Part shown: positions 1-6,150 of the stretch, in pieces | Numbering within the stretch: position 1 is the stretch's first letter | Layout of the letters: each line of letters opens with the position of its first letter | NCBI GenBank assembly: GCA_903931355.1 | Contig: CAIZCB010000218.1 | Span: forward strand, 1 to 6,337 | DNA: 6,337 bases | From: an uncultured Pseudomonadota bacterium | GTDB taxonomy: Bacteria > Pseudomonadota > Gammaproteobacteria > Methylococcales > Methylomonadaceae | Direction: 5' to 3' | Notes under the pieces: model-generated | Databases searched by the model: none | Seen by the model: only the letters and a program-made list of their open reading frames with translations | What the model was told of the DNA's origin: nothing | Translations under genes and position numbers: made by a program

Positions 1-884
1 GCTTTTGCCTTGGCTGCCGCGTCAGCTTCTTGTTTTTGCTGCTCAGCTTTGGCTTTAGCAGCTGTGTCAGCTGCTGGTTTTTCTTTCTCTGCCTTCGCTT
101 TAGCTACCGCTTCGGCCGCCTGTTTTTCTTTGTCTGCTTTAGCTTTAGCGGCTGTTTCAGAGGCTTCTTGCTTTTCTTTTTCAAGCTTCTCTGCAACTTG
201 CTGTTTTTCTTTTTCAGCTTTGGCTTCCGCTTGGCGTTTTGCTTGTTCAGCAGCTTGCTCTTGAATCTTTTGCTGTTCCGCTAACTTTTTCTCTTGCTCA
301 AGCTTTTTGACTTCAGCCTCTTGCTGCTTGGCTTTGGTTTCTTCAGCTAATTTTTGTTCTTTAACTTTGGCTTCACGCTCAGCCGCTTGTTGTTTTTCTT
401 TTTCAGCTTCTTGTTTTTTCAGAATATCTTGCTGTTTTTGCTTTTCTTCAGCAGCTTTTTTCTCTTCATTGAGCTTTTTTTCTTTAGCCTCTTCAAGCTT
501 TTCTGCCTCTTTACGCTTAGCTTCTTTTTTCTGCTCTGCTAAAGCTTCCTGTTTGATTTTTTCAAGGGCTTGCTGGGCTTTTTGCTCTTCGAGCATTTGC
601 TGTTTTTTAGCTTGCTGCTGCAACAACTGTTCTTCTGATTTGCGAGCATTTTCAACTTGTTGTTGATTTTGGATTTCAGCTTTTTCTGCCTTGGCTTCAT
701 TTTGTTTTAATCGATCAACTTCCGCTTGAATTTGATCACTATCCAAGATGGTGGCCTCGATTATTTCAGGCGCAGGTTCAGCTTTAACAAGATCTGGATC
801 AGGTTCAAAACTAAAGCTAAACAATAGAACAATGACGATGTGCAAAGCCATCGCCAATGTCATTGAAGAACCGTATTTATGCAT
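1..884 (-). CDS. tolA: TolA, Tol-Pal inner-membrane/periplasm-spanning protein (partial; N-terminal 294 residues)
   Basis: TolA links the TolQR proton motor in the inner membrane to TolB/Pal and the outer membrane. The ATG at 884-882 is the first possible start, because an in-frame TAA lies at 896-894. A weak AGG sits 4 nt upstream. The gene begins 13 nt after the tolR stop. Residues about 8-26 form one transmembrane helix (LAMALHIVIVLLFSFSF) containing His15, the expected motor-contact residue. An acidic/proline linker (EPDPDLVKAEPAPE) follows. From about residue 55 to the window edge the protein is an uninterrupted Lys/Glu/Gln/Ala-rich helix typical of TolA domain II, ending in 15-residue AKAKA-type repeats. 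The frame stays open to base 1. The C-terminal domain III, which binds TolB and phage or colicin ligands, lies outside the window. The family identity rests on topology, composition and position after tolQR, not on domain III. TonB has a similar N-terminus but lacks this long helix and this context. Confidence 0.93.
   Translation of the reverse strand, partial: MHKYGSSMTLAMALHIVIVLLFSFSFEPDPDLVKAEPAPEIIEATILDSDQIQAEVDRLKQNEAKAEKAEIQNQQQVENARKSEEQLLQQQAKKQQMLEEQKAQQALEKIKQEALAEQKKEAKRKEAEKLEEAKEKKLNEEKKAAEEKQKQQDILKKQEAEKEKQQAAEREAKVKEQKLAEETKAKQQEAEVKKLEQEKKLAEQQKIQEQAAEQAKRQAEAKAEKEKQQVAEKLEKEKQEASETAAKAKADKEKQAAEAVAKAKAEKEKPAADTAAKAKAEQQKQEADAAAKAK
7..186 (-). repeat. 45-bp in-frame tandem repeat (about 4 units) inside tolA
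   Basis: Four consecutive 45-bp units lie at 142-186, 97-141, 52-96 and 7-51. Three of them begin, on the plus strand, with the same word GCTTTAGC. Each unit encodes 15 residues of the form AKAKAxKEKxAAxxA, for example AKAKAEKEKPAADTA. The units differ mostly by substitutions that keep the Ala/Lys/Glu pattern, so the repeat is old or selected and not freshly duplicated. It may continue beyond the left edge of the window. Confidence 0.85.
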
Positions 885-897
885 AAGGCCTAATTAA

Positions 898-1344
898 CTA
901 TTTTTCAGGAGGCGGAGTGGTCATTAAACCGACTTTTGGAGCACCCGCCGCTTTTAGGGCAGCCATGACGGTGACAATTTTGCCGTATTCGACCAGATGA
1001 TCCCCGCGCACATAAATCTGGGTTTGCGGTTTATTTTTCAACACAGTTGAAACGCGCGAATACAACACATCTTCGCCGACCGGCTCATCTTGACGATCAC
1101 CAATATCAATATAAAAAGAACCGTCTTTTTTGATTGAAACAATCACTGGCGGTTCATCTTTTAAATCAACGGCTGCAGTATCGGCCTGTGGTAGATCAAC
1201 ATCAACACCGGTTTGCACCAGCGGCGCGGTAATCATAAAAATCATTAATAATACAAAGGTGACATCAATATAAGGAACGACATTGATCTCAGCCATTGGG
1301 CCACGACGTTTGCGGGATTTGCGATTACTGCCACCTACATTCAT
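898..1344 (-). CDS. tolR: TolR, proton-channel subunit of the Tol-Pal motor
   Basis: TolR is the ExbD/MotB-like partner of TolQ. It has one transmembrane helix and a periplasmic domain, and it couples the proton-motive force to TolA. The 148-residue protein (E. coli TolR has 142) has a basic cytoplasmic start (NRKSRKRRG). The family signature AEINVVPYIDVTFVLL follows, with the essential proton-carrying Asp at residue 27. The helix covers about residues 24-43 and leads into TAPLVQTGVDVDLP, the usual helix-exit sequence. The periplasmic domain ends with AGAPKVGLMTTPP, matching the VGLMTQP end of E. coli TolR. The ATG overlaps the tolQ stop as ATGA (1341-1344), which suggests coupled translation; a CAGG about 10 nt upstream is a modest ribosome site. 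ExbD is the main alternative, but the C-terminus and the tolQ/tolA neighbours favour TolR. Confidence 0.96.
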   Translation of the reverse strand: MNVGGSNRKSRKRRGPMAEINVVPYIDVTFVLLMIFMITAPLVQTGVDVDLPQADTAAVDLKDEPPVIVSIKKDGSFYIDIGDRQDEPVGEDVLYSRVSTVLKNKPQTQIYVRGDHLVEYGKIVTVMAALKAAGAPKVGLMTTPPPEK

Positions 1345-2018
1345 TTGCTGTGCGCCTGTCTTTGCAATAGAACTACGAATTCGTCGATAAACAATTCATA
1401 ACGACCTGCTAATCGATCAAGACGTGTTGAAAAACGGTTATACGCAATAACTGCAGGAATCGCAGCGAATAGACCGATTGCGGTAGCAATCAACGCTTCA
1501 GAAATACCAGGAGCAACATTCGCTAAAGTAGCGTTTTTGATTTCACCCAAAGCTCTGAATGAATTCATAATCCCCCAAACCGTACCGAACAAACCAATAT
1601 AGGGGCTGGTTGAACCTACTGTAGCCAAAAATGGCAAAGTTTCATCTAAACGATCCAATTCTCTTGCCAATTCAATCCGCATTGCCCGTTGTGCGCTTTC
1701 CACTTGCACCACAGGCTCAACATCACCTTTTTGACGCATTCTGGCAAATTCACGGTAGCCTGCTAAAAAGATTTTCTCGATGCCTTCTGGGTCGAATCTA
1801 TCGTTAGACATTTTTTTGTATAGCTCAGCAAGACCTAAACCAGACCAAAATTCGTCTTCAAAACTATCGGTCACTTCAATAGATTGCTTTAATTCTTTGC
1901 GTTTAGAAAAAATAAAAGTCCACGATGCTACCGATGCCGAAAGCAAGATAAACATCACAAACTGAACAACAACGCTGGCCTCTTTGACCAAATGCAGTAT
2001 CGATAAATCAGTATTCAT
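1341..2018 (-). CDS. tolQ: TolQ, proton-channel subunit of the Tol-Pal motor
   Basis: TolQ (MotA/ExbB family) forms the oligomeric ring around the TolR helices in the inner membrane. The product is 225 residues, close to E. coli TolQ (230). Three membrane segments are visible: about 15-37, about 128-152 and about 170-195, with a large cytoplasmic loop between the first and second. The loop carries the conserved stretch ending ARELDRLDETLPFLATVGS. Segment 2 contains YIGLFGTVWGIM with Thr146, and segment 3 contains EALIATAIGLFAAIPAV with Thr179. These correspond to the two channel-lining threonines described in E. coli TolQ. The start codon ATG overlaps the ybgC stop by one base (TGATG at 2018), so translation probably depends on re-initiation; only a distant GGA is seen upstream. 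The following tolR start overlaps by 4 nt. Confidence 0.97.
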   Translation of the reverse strand: MNTDLSILHLVKEASVVVQFVMFILLSASVASWTFIFSKRKELKQSIEVTDSFEDEFWSGLGLAELYKKMSNDRFDPEGIEKIFLAGYREFARMRQKGDVEPVVQVESAQRAMRIELARELDRLDETLPFLATVGSTSPYIGLFGTVWGIMNSFRALGEIKNATLANVAPGISEALIATAIGLFAAIPAVIAYNRFSTRLDRLAGRYELFIDEFVVLLQRQAHSK

Positions 2019-2413
2019 CAGGTTATTTTTTCCAATATCTCAGTGGGAATGGGTTTAGGTTTCATAGTTTGAGCATCAAGACAGGCTATTCGGATTTCAG
2101 CATCACACAATAATATATCTTCACGCAAAATTGACTGTTTAAATATCAAGCTGGTTTTTTTCTTTTCAATCACTGCCGAAGTGACATCAATTAGGTCATT
2201 AAATCGTGCCGGCTTCAGATAATCAACTTTTACCGAACGGACAACGAAAATTAGATTTTGTATTTCAATTAATTGATCTTGCTCAAAACCTAAATGTCGC
2301 AACATTTCGGTTCTTGCGCGTTCAAAAAACTTCAGATAATTAGCGTAAAAAACCACGCCACCGGCATCAGTATCTTCGTAATATACTCGAATAGGCCAGT
2401 TAAATGGGTTCAT
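2018..2413 (-). CDS. ybgC: YbgC, Tol-Pal-associated acyl-CoA thioesterase
   Basis: This is a hotdog-fold thioesterase of the 4-hydroxybenzoyl-CoA thioesterase type. Family members hydrolyse acyl-CoA thioesters in the cytoplasm, and the E. coli protein is linked to phospholipid metabolism and acyl carrier protein. The 131-residue length fits the family. The signature YYEDTDAGGVVFYANYL starts at residue 11. Asp16 is the expected catalytic acid, followed by the helix KFFERARTEMLRHLGF. The position that is His in E. coli (VVYHA) is Tyr23 here, a substitution I recall from other gammaproteobacterial YbgC proteins. The gene starts 9 nt after the ruvB stop, in the same reading frame as ruvB, and no recognisable Shine-Dalgarno sequence precedes its ATG. 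It overlaps tolQ by one base. Its place at the head of the tol genes is the usual one; its exact role in Tol-Pal function is not settled. Confidence 0.95.
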   Translation of the reverse strand: MNPFNWPIRVYYEDTDAGGVVFYANYLKFFERARTEMLRHLGFEQDQLIEIQNLIFVVRSVKVDYLKPARFNDLIDVTSAVIEKKKTSLIFKQSILREDILLCDAEIRIACLDAQTMKPKPIPTEILEKIT

Positions 2414-2422
2414 TACACAGAA

Positions 2423-3460
2423 TTAAAGTTTAAAAATATCGTCTGCGACCGGCTCTTGAACCGGTACTGGCAAACCAAAATGGGTATAGGCTTTGTGAGT
2501 AACCACTCGACCGCGTGGTGTTCTCATTAAAAAACCTTGCTGCAATAAATACGGCTCAAGCACATCTTCGACCGTCCCACGTTCTTCGCTAATCGCTGCC
2601 GCCAAGGTATCAAGACCGACGGGGCCACCTTGAAAATTTTCAATCATCACTGACAAAAGTTTGCGATCTAAGGTATCAAAACCTTGCTGATCGATTTTTA
2701 ACATTTGCAATGCCTGACTGGCAATCTCACGACTGATCTCGCCATTAGCTTTTACTTCAGCGTAGTCCCTTACTCGGCGTAATAATCGATTAGCAATTCG
2801 CGGTGTTCCACGAGAACGACAGGCAATTTCATTCGCCCCACCCTGATCAATCGCTATGCCCAGCATGGTTGCCGACCGAGTCACAATACTCGCCAACTCA
2901 CTGGTGCTGTAAAACTCCAAGCGCTGAACAATGCCAAATCTATCCCTTAATGGCGATGTCAACAAACCCGCTCTAGTTGTAGCACCAATCAAGGTAAAAG
3001 GCGGCAAATCTAGCTTAATCGACCGAGCCGCTGGGCCTTCGCCTATTATAATATCAATTTGATAGTCTTCCATAGCCGGATACAGCACTTCTTCGACTGC
3101 GGGACTTAAGCGATGGATTTCATCAATGAATAAAACATCGTGAGCTTGCAAATTAGTCAACAAAGCCGCCAAATCACCCGCCTTATCTAATACCGGCCCA
3201 GAGGTTTGACGAATACTGACATTCATTTCCGCAGCAACAATATTAGCCAAGGTAGTTTTACCCAAACCCGGTGGCCCAAAAATCAATACATGATCTAAAG
3301 CCTCGGAACGAGAAACCGCGGCTTGAATGAAGATTTCCATTTGCTGCCGCAACTCTTGTTGGCCAACATAATCCTTTAAACGCTTTGGTCGAATCGCTCG
3401 ATCTTGACGCTCTTCGTCATTACCTGCAACTGCGGTGATTAATCGATCACTTTCAATCAC
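2423..3460 (-). CDS. ruvB: RuvB, Holliday junction branch-migration ATPase
   Basis: RuvB is the AAA+ hexameric motor that pumps DNA duplexes through the RuvA-bound Holliday junction. The 345-residue product has all family elements: Walker A GPPGLGKT at about 62-69, Walker B FIDEIH at about 111-116, sensor 1 GATTRAG at about 159-165, the arginine-finger loop LRDRFG with Arg174, and the sensor 2 region [18 protein letters not shown] from about 217. A C-terminal winged-helix domain follows, containing [19 protein letters not shown] and RTPRGR. The start is GTG at 3460-3458, overlapping the ruvA stop as GTGA (3457-3460) and preceded by a good GAGGA ribosome site 8 nt upstream. The family's usual N-terminal segment (ESDRLI and [14 protein letters not shown]) is present, which supports this start. 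The gene is complete with no missing catalytic residue. Confidence 0.98.
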   Translation of the reverse strand: MIESDRLITAVAGNDEERQDRAIRPKRLKDYVGQQELRQQMEIFIQAAVSRSEALDHVLIFGPPGLGKTTLANIVAAEMNVSIRQTSGPVLDKAGDLAALLTNLQAHDVLFIDEIHRLSPAVEEVLYPAMEDYQIDIIIGEGPAARSIKLDLPPFTLIGATTRAGLLTSPLRDRFGIVQRLEFYSTSELASIVTRSATMLGIAIDQGGANEIACRSRGTPRIANRLLRRVRDYAEVKANGEISREIASQALQMLKIDQQGFDTLDRKLLSVMIENFQGGPVGLDTLAAAISEERGTVEDVLEPYLLQQGFLMRTPRGRVVTHKAYTHFGLPVPVQEPVADDIFKL

Positions 3461-4059
3461 TTAATCGTTCCTCGCAATGCCATACGAATAATGTCTTCAC
3501 AGCTTTTGTCTTCAACGGCAATGCCCTGCACCATTTTTGCAGCATCTTGAGGCTTATAACCTAAAGCACAAAGCGCTGAAACTGCTTCTTGTTTCGGCGA
3601 ATTTGCTAATTGAACTGGATTTGATACCGACGAAATTGATACCACCGAAGCATCCAACTCAGGCAAACGGCCACGCATTTCAATAATCAAACGCTCTGCA
3701 GTTTTCTGCCCCACCCCCGGCAAACGCACCAAACCTTTTACATCGTTATCCTCAACACAACGATAGAAATCGGCCACACTTTGCCCTGATAAAATCGTCA
3801 ACGCTAATTTTGGCCCAACACCATTAACCTTGATTAAAGCCCTAAACAGCAAGCGCTCCGTTTCACTGGCAAAACCAAACAAAATATGGGCATCTTCCCT
3901 AACCACCAAATGCGTATGCAGTTTGACGTCTTGCCCCAATGCTGGCAAATCATAAAACGTCGTCATTGGCGCTTCGATTTCATAGCCAACGCCATTAACA
4001 TCCAATAATAATTGCGGCGGCGCTTTGTGCATCAATTTGCCACGCAGAAAACCAATCAT
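3457..4059 (-). CDS. ruvA: RuvA, Holliday junction-binding protein
   Basis: RuvA forms tetramers that hold the four-way junction open and recruit RuvB. The 200-residue product (E. coli 203) begins MIGFLRGKL, typical of the N-terminal OB-fold domain (about 1-64). The acidic pin residues Glu55-Asp56 ([10 protein letters not shown]) that separate strands at the junction centre are present. Domain II carries two helix-hairpin-helix motifs, VNGVGPKLA at about 78-86 and LPGVGQKTA at about 113-121. After a flexible Ser-rich linker (about 138-150), domain III (about 155-200, [12 protein letters not shown]) is the RuvB-contacting module. The ATG overlaps the ruvC stop as ATGA (4056-4059), with an AGCAGG ribosome-site-like sequence 7 nt upstream. 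The stop overlaps the GTG of ruvB. Confidence 0.98.
   Translation of the reverse strand: MIGFLRGKLMHKAPPQLLLDVNGVGYEIEAPMTTFYDLPALGQDVKLHTHLVVREDAHILFGFASETERLLFRALIKVNGVGPKLALTILSGQSVADFYRCVEDNDVKGLVRLPGVGQKTAERLIIEMRGRLPELDASVVSISSVSNPVQLANSPKQEAVSALCALGYKPQDAAKMVQGIAVEDKSCEDIIRMALRGTIK
3469..3473 (-). promoter_or_regulatory. Ribosome binding site supporting the GTG start of ruvB
   Basis: On the minus strand GAGGA lies 8 nt upstream of the GTG at 3460, inside the last codons of ruvA. It supports the GTG overlapping the ruvA stop as the true ruvB start and shows that ruvB need not rely only on re-initiation after ruvA. Confidence 0.6.
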
Positions 4060-4556
4060 ATTTGCGCCTGCTGTAAACGTTTAGCGGTTTCTTGATAATG
4101 ACAATGACAAAGACTGACAGCGAGCGCGTCGCTGGCGTCAATTTGCATATCACCTTGTATGCTTAACAAAATCTTCACCATATGCTGAACCTGTTGTTTT
4201 TCAGCACTACCTTTACCCACCAAAGCTTGCTTCACTTGTCGCGCAGCATATTCAAACACCGGCACTTGTTGATTAAGTGTCGCACAAATCGCTGCCCCTC
4301 GTGCATGACCCAATTTCAACGCCGAATCGGCATTCTTGTGCATAAATATTTGCTCAATAGCCATTTGTTGCGGCTGATACAGCTCGATAATTTCGGTAAC
4401 GCCATCGAAAATCTGTTTAAGTCGCGAAGGAAAATCGTCAGTTTTCATCCGTATACAACCACTAGCAACATAGCGAGCCACACCTCTTGCGCCAATTTCC
4501 ACGACACCGTAACCGGTAATTCTCGAACCAGGATCAATCCCAAGAATTCTGCTCAA
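4056..4556 (-). CDS. ruvC: RuvC, Holliday junction resolvase (crossover junction endonuclease)
   Basis: RuvC is the dimeric metal-dependent nuclease of the RNase H-like fold that cuts Holliday junctions symmetrically. The 166-residue product (E. coli 173) starts [16 protein letters not shown]. The four acidic active-site positions are seen at Asp8, Glu68 (MAIEQIFM), Asp140 and Asp143 (DASDALAV). The conserved stretch [15 protein letters not shown] (from about 74) and the region [16 protein letters not shown] are also present. The start is TTG at 4556-4554. An in-frame TAG lies at 4562-4560, so no earlier start is possible, and no ATG is near the N-terminal strand. The Shine-Dalgarno sequence is weak (GAAG about 11 nt upstream), so initiation may be inefficient. 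The gene follows yebC by 24 nt and overlaps ruvA by 4 nt. Confidence 0.97.
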   Translation of the reverse strand: MSRILGIDPGSRITGYGVVEIGARGVARYVASGCIRMKTDDFPSRLKQIFDGVTEIIELYQPQQMAIEQIFMHKNADSALKLGHARGAAICATLNQQVPVFEYAARQVKQALVGKGSAEKQQVQHMVKILLSIQGDMQIDASDALAVSLCHCHYQETAKRLQQAQI

Positions 4557-4580
4557 CGGCTAATCGCTTCTAAAATCAAT

Positions 4581-5336
4581 TTACGCATCGCCCAAGGCCG
4601 CCATAATCTCATCGCCAATATCGGCATTAGAATAAACATCCTGCACATCGTCTAAATCTTCCAGCCTATCAATCAACTTCAGCATTTTTTCAGCATCATT
4701 GGCATCCAGCTCGGTTTTGACTTCAGCGTGCATGGTGACTTCGGCATTTTCCGGCTCAAAACCAGCAGCGATCATTGCCTCTTTAACGCTTAAATAATCT
4801 TCAGGCGCAGTAAACACGTCAACCGAACCATCAGGATTACTAATCACATCATAAGCGCCAGCATCCATTGCCGCTTCGATAATCGCATCTTCATCAACAC
4901 TAGCCGAATAGCTAATAATGCCAACTTTACGAAACAAATAAGCTACCGAACCATCTGTCCCTAAATTGCCACCCGCTTTAGAAAAAGCATGACGCACATC
5001 AGCCACGGTACGATTGCGATTATCGGTCAAGCAATTCACCATCACAGCCGTTCCGCCTGGTCCATAACCTTCGTAGCGCACTTCTTCATAATGAACACCA
5101 TCCAAAGCACCAATGGCTTTTTTGATCGTGTTATCAACCGTATCGCGCTTCATATTCGCGCCAAGCGCTTTATCAATCGCGGTTCTCAAGCTGGGATTAT
5201 TAGCAGGATCACCGCCACCTGAGCCTTTCGCCGCAACGGTAATTTCACGAATCAATTTGGTAAAAATCTTCCCACGTTTGGCGTCTTGAGCGCCTTTACG
5301 ATGCCTGATATTTGCCCACTTACTATGCCCAGCCAT
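4581..5336 (-). CDS. yebC: YebC/PmpR/TACO1 family protein
   Basis: This is a cytoplasmic three-domain protein of the YebC/TACO1 family. Members have been described as DNA-binding regulators, and more recently as ribosome-associated factors that relieve stalling at proline-rich stretches; which role applies here cannot be told from sequence. The 251-residue product (E. coli YebC has 246) begins with the near-invariant [20 protein letters not shown] and continues with [10 protein letters not shown]. It contains [23 protein letters not shown] (from about 88), the [14 protein letters not shown] signature (about 122-135) and a C-terminal acidic segment [17 protein letters not shown]. The ATG at 5336-5334 has a strong AGAGGG ribosome site upstream, the best in the window. 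It sits 55 nt after the phosphatase stop and 24 nt before ruvC, the usual yebC-ruvC pairing. Confidence 0.97.
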   Translation of the reverse strand: MAGHSKWANIRHRKGAQDAKRGKIFTKLIREITVAAKGSGGGDPANNPSLRTAIDKALGANMKRDTVDNTIKKAIGALDGVHYEEVRYEGYGPGGTAVMVNCLTDNRNRTVADVRHAFSKAGGNLGTDGSVAYLFRKVGIISYSASVDEDAIIEAAMDAGAYDVISNPDGSVDVFTAPEDYLSVKEAMIAAGFEPENAEVTMHAEVKTELDANDAEKMLKLIDRLEDLDDVQDVYSNADIGDEIMAALGDA

Positions 5337-5339
5337 TTT

Positions 5340-5346
5340 TCCCTCT
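5340..5346 (-). promoter_or_regulatory. Strong ribosome binding site of yebC
   Basis: On the minus strand the bases read AGAGGGA, ending 3 nt before the yebC ATG, with the AGAGGG core ending 4 nt before it. This is much closer to the anti-Shine-Dalgarno complement than the sites before ruvC, ybgC, tolQ or tolA. It marks yebC as a likely independent translation entry point. Confidence 0.7.
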
Positions 5347-5391
5347 AAAATGTTTTGAAAATTTCAGATTATCATTCGATTATTCAATAAA

Positions 5392-6033
5392 TTACAGTAG
5401 ATAAGGCAACACAGCGGTTAGCGATGCATCGCTAACATATTGATCAGACTGACTTTCTACTAAAGACCGTCTAACAACACCGCCAAAACCAATCATATAA
5501 GCCCCAGCCAATTTCGCCTCAAGATCGGTTTTACCGTCGCCTATCATCACCAGCGATGGATTCGCTTGAATCAGGGTTTTACAAATCTGCGCCTTGCCGC
5601 CACTAATCGCTAAAGGCGATTGTCTGGCAAAATCTTGATATTCACCCTGCTGATCAAATATCACATCAACCGCATGAACTTGATGTTCAGGAATCGATAG
5701 ATAATCCGCTAAAGGCAAAATCGCTTGTCTTAAGCCGCCGCTGATAATATGAATTTGTTTGTTGTGTTGCTGCAAAGTCTGGATAGTTTGTTTAACGCCA
5801 TCAACAATGGTTTCGATATACAAACCAGCGAGCCAATCAATAGCTGCTTGATTAGGACGAATTAGATCCAAGCGACTAGCGTAAACATCTTCTAAAGCTA
5901 ACTCACCATTCATCGCCGCATCAGTTAACGCCGCCACCTTATCAAAAAGTCCGTGCTGCCTTGCTAATTCATCAATGCCTTCGATTCGACTTAAAGTACT
6001 ATCACAATCAAAACATACGACATCAAAACTCAT
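5392..6033 (-). CDS. serB: Phosphoserine phosphatase, HAD superfamily (SerB-type, resembling animal/plant PSPH)
   Basis: This is a HAD-family phosphatase predicted to hydrolyse O-phosphoserine in the last step of serine synthesis. From the ATG at 6033-6031 the product is 213 residues. The HAD motifs are complete: FDCDSTL with nucleophile Asp9 and Asp11, SGG at 98-100, GGK with Lys147, and GDGKTDLEA with Asp166 and Asp170. Two residues corresponding to substrate contacts of human PSPH are visible: Glu18 in IEGIDELA and Arg54 in SRLDLIRP. The compact single-domain layout and the later IGFGG resemble eukaryotic PSPH and not E. coli SerB with its extra N-terminal domain. A GTG three codons upstream (6042-6040) is an alternative start giving 216 residues. 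The AGG at 6047-6045 lies 2 nt from that GTG and 11 nt from the ATG, so the ATG is preferred but not certain. No terminator separates it from yebC. Activity on another phosphomonoester cannot be excluded. Confidence 0.88.
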   Translation of the reverse strand: MSFDVVCFDCDSTLSRIEGIDELARQHGLFDKVAALTDAAMNGELALEDVYASRLDLIRPNQAAIDWLAGLYIETIVDGVKQTIQTLQQHNKQIHIISGGLRQAILPLADYLSIPEHQVHAVDVIFDQQGEYQDFARQSPLAISGGKAQICKTLIQANPSLVMIGDGKTDLEAKLAGAYMIGFGGVVRRSLVESQSDQYVSDASLTAVLPYLL

Positions 6034-6063
6034 AAAAATCACAACCTATAGCAAGCATTTGCA

Positions 6064-6091
6064 TTAAAAACGGAGAATAACTCGATAAAAT
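6064..6091 (+). promoter_or_regulatory. Weak candidate promoter for the thioredoxin-like gene
   Basis: On the plus strand TTAAAA (6064-6069), a 16-bp spacer and TAAAAT (6086-6091) give a plausible but weak sigma-70 match, with no TG extension. Transcription would start near 6098, about 53 nt before the ATG at 6151. The -10 is the mirror image of the minus-strand -10 at 6101-6096. Confidence 0.25.
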
Positions 6092-6095
6092 AGCC

Positions 6096-6122
6096 ATTTT
6101 AACAGCTTTGCACTAACATCAA
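6096..6122 (-). promoter_or_regulatory. Candidate sigma-70 promoter for the phosphatase-yebC-ruv-tol direction
   Basis: On the minus strand TTGATG (6122-6117) is followed after a short 15-bp spacer by TAAAAT (6101-6096). A TG one base upstream of the hexamer makes it an extended -10 (TGTTAAAAT), which could compensate for the short spacer. Transcription would start near 6089, leaving a leader of roughly 56 nt before the ATG at 6033. This was identified by eye only. Confidence 0.4.
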
Positions 6123-6150
6123 CCAACCATAGGCTTTCACCAAGCGACTT

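Noticed and set aside
10..666. Long plus-strand reading frames rich in Cys, Ser, Phe and Leu
   Set aside because: They are the antisense shadow of the Lys/Glu/Gln/Ala-rich tolA helix; the biased codons of that helix leave the opposite strand open. The minus-strand frame has the right start, membrane helix and context.
2345..2347. Tyr in place of the His of the VVYHA segment of YbgC as a broken active site
   Set aside because: The catalytic Asp16 and the rest of the signature are intact, and I recall Tyr at this position in other YbgC proteins, so it is likely ordinary variation.
2294..2530. Plus-strand frame across the ybgC start and ruvB end
   Set aside because: It overlaps the conserved ends of two real genes in antisense and resembles no known protein.
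4182..4655. Plus-strand frame of about 157 codons spanning ruvC and the yebC end
   Set aside because: It runs antisense to two confidently identified genes and its translation shows no recognisable domain, signal or context.
4989..5222. Plus-strand frame inside yebC
   Set aside because: It is antisense to the highly conserved YebC N-terminal region and has a His/Ile-rich translation typical of a shadow frame.
5347..5356. Short palindrome AAAATGTTTT between the phosphatase gene and yebC as a terminator
   Set aside because: Its 4-bp A/T arms with a 2-nt loop are too weak for an intrinsic terminator, and there is no GC stem.
5368..5397. Separate promoter for yebC with GATAAT (minus strand, 5373-5368) as -10
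   Set aside because: The hexamer is a fair -10, but no acceptable -35 lies at 16-18 bp; the best candidates there (TGTAAT, CTGTAA) match poorly. AT-rich gaps yield such hexamers by chance.
6096..6112. CTGT on the minus strand (6105-6102) as half of a LexA box
   Set aside because: The partner half-site at the required distance is CTAT, not ACAG, so the palindrome is absent.
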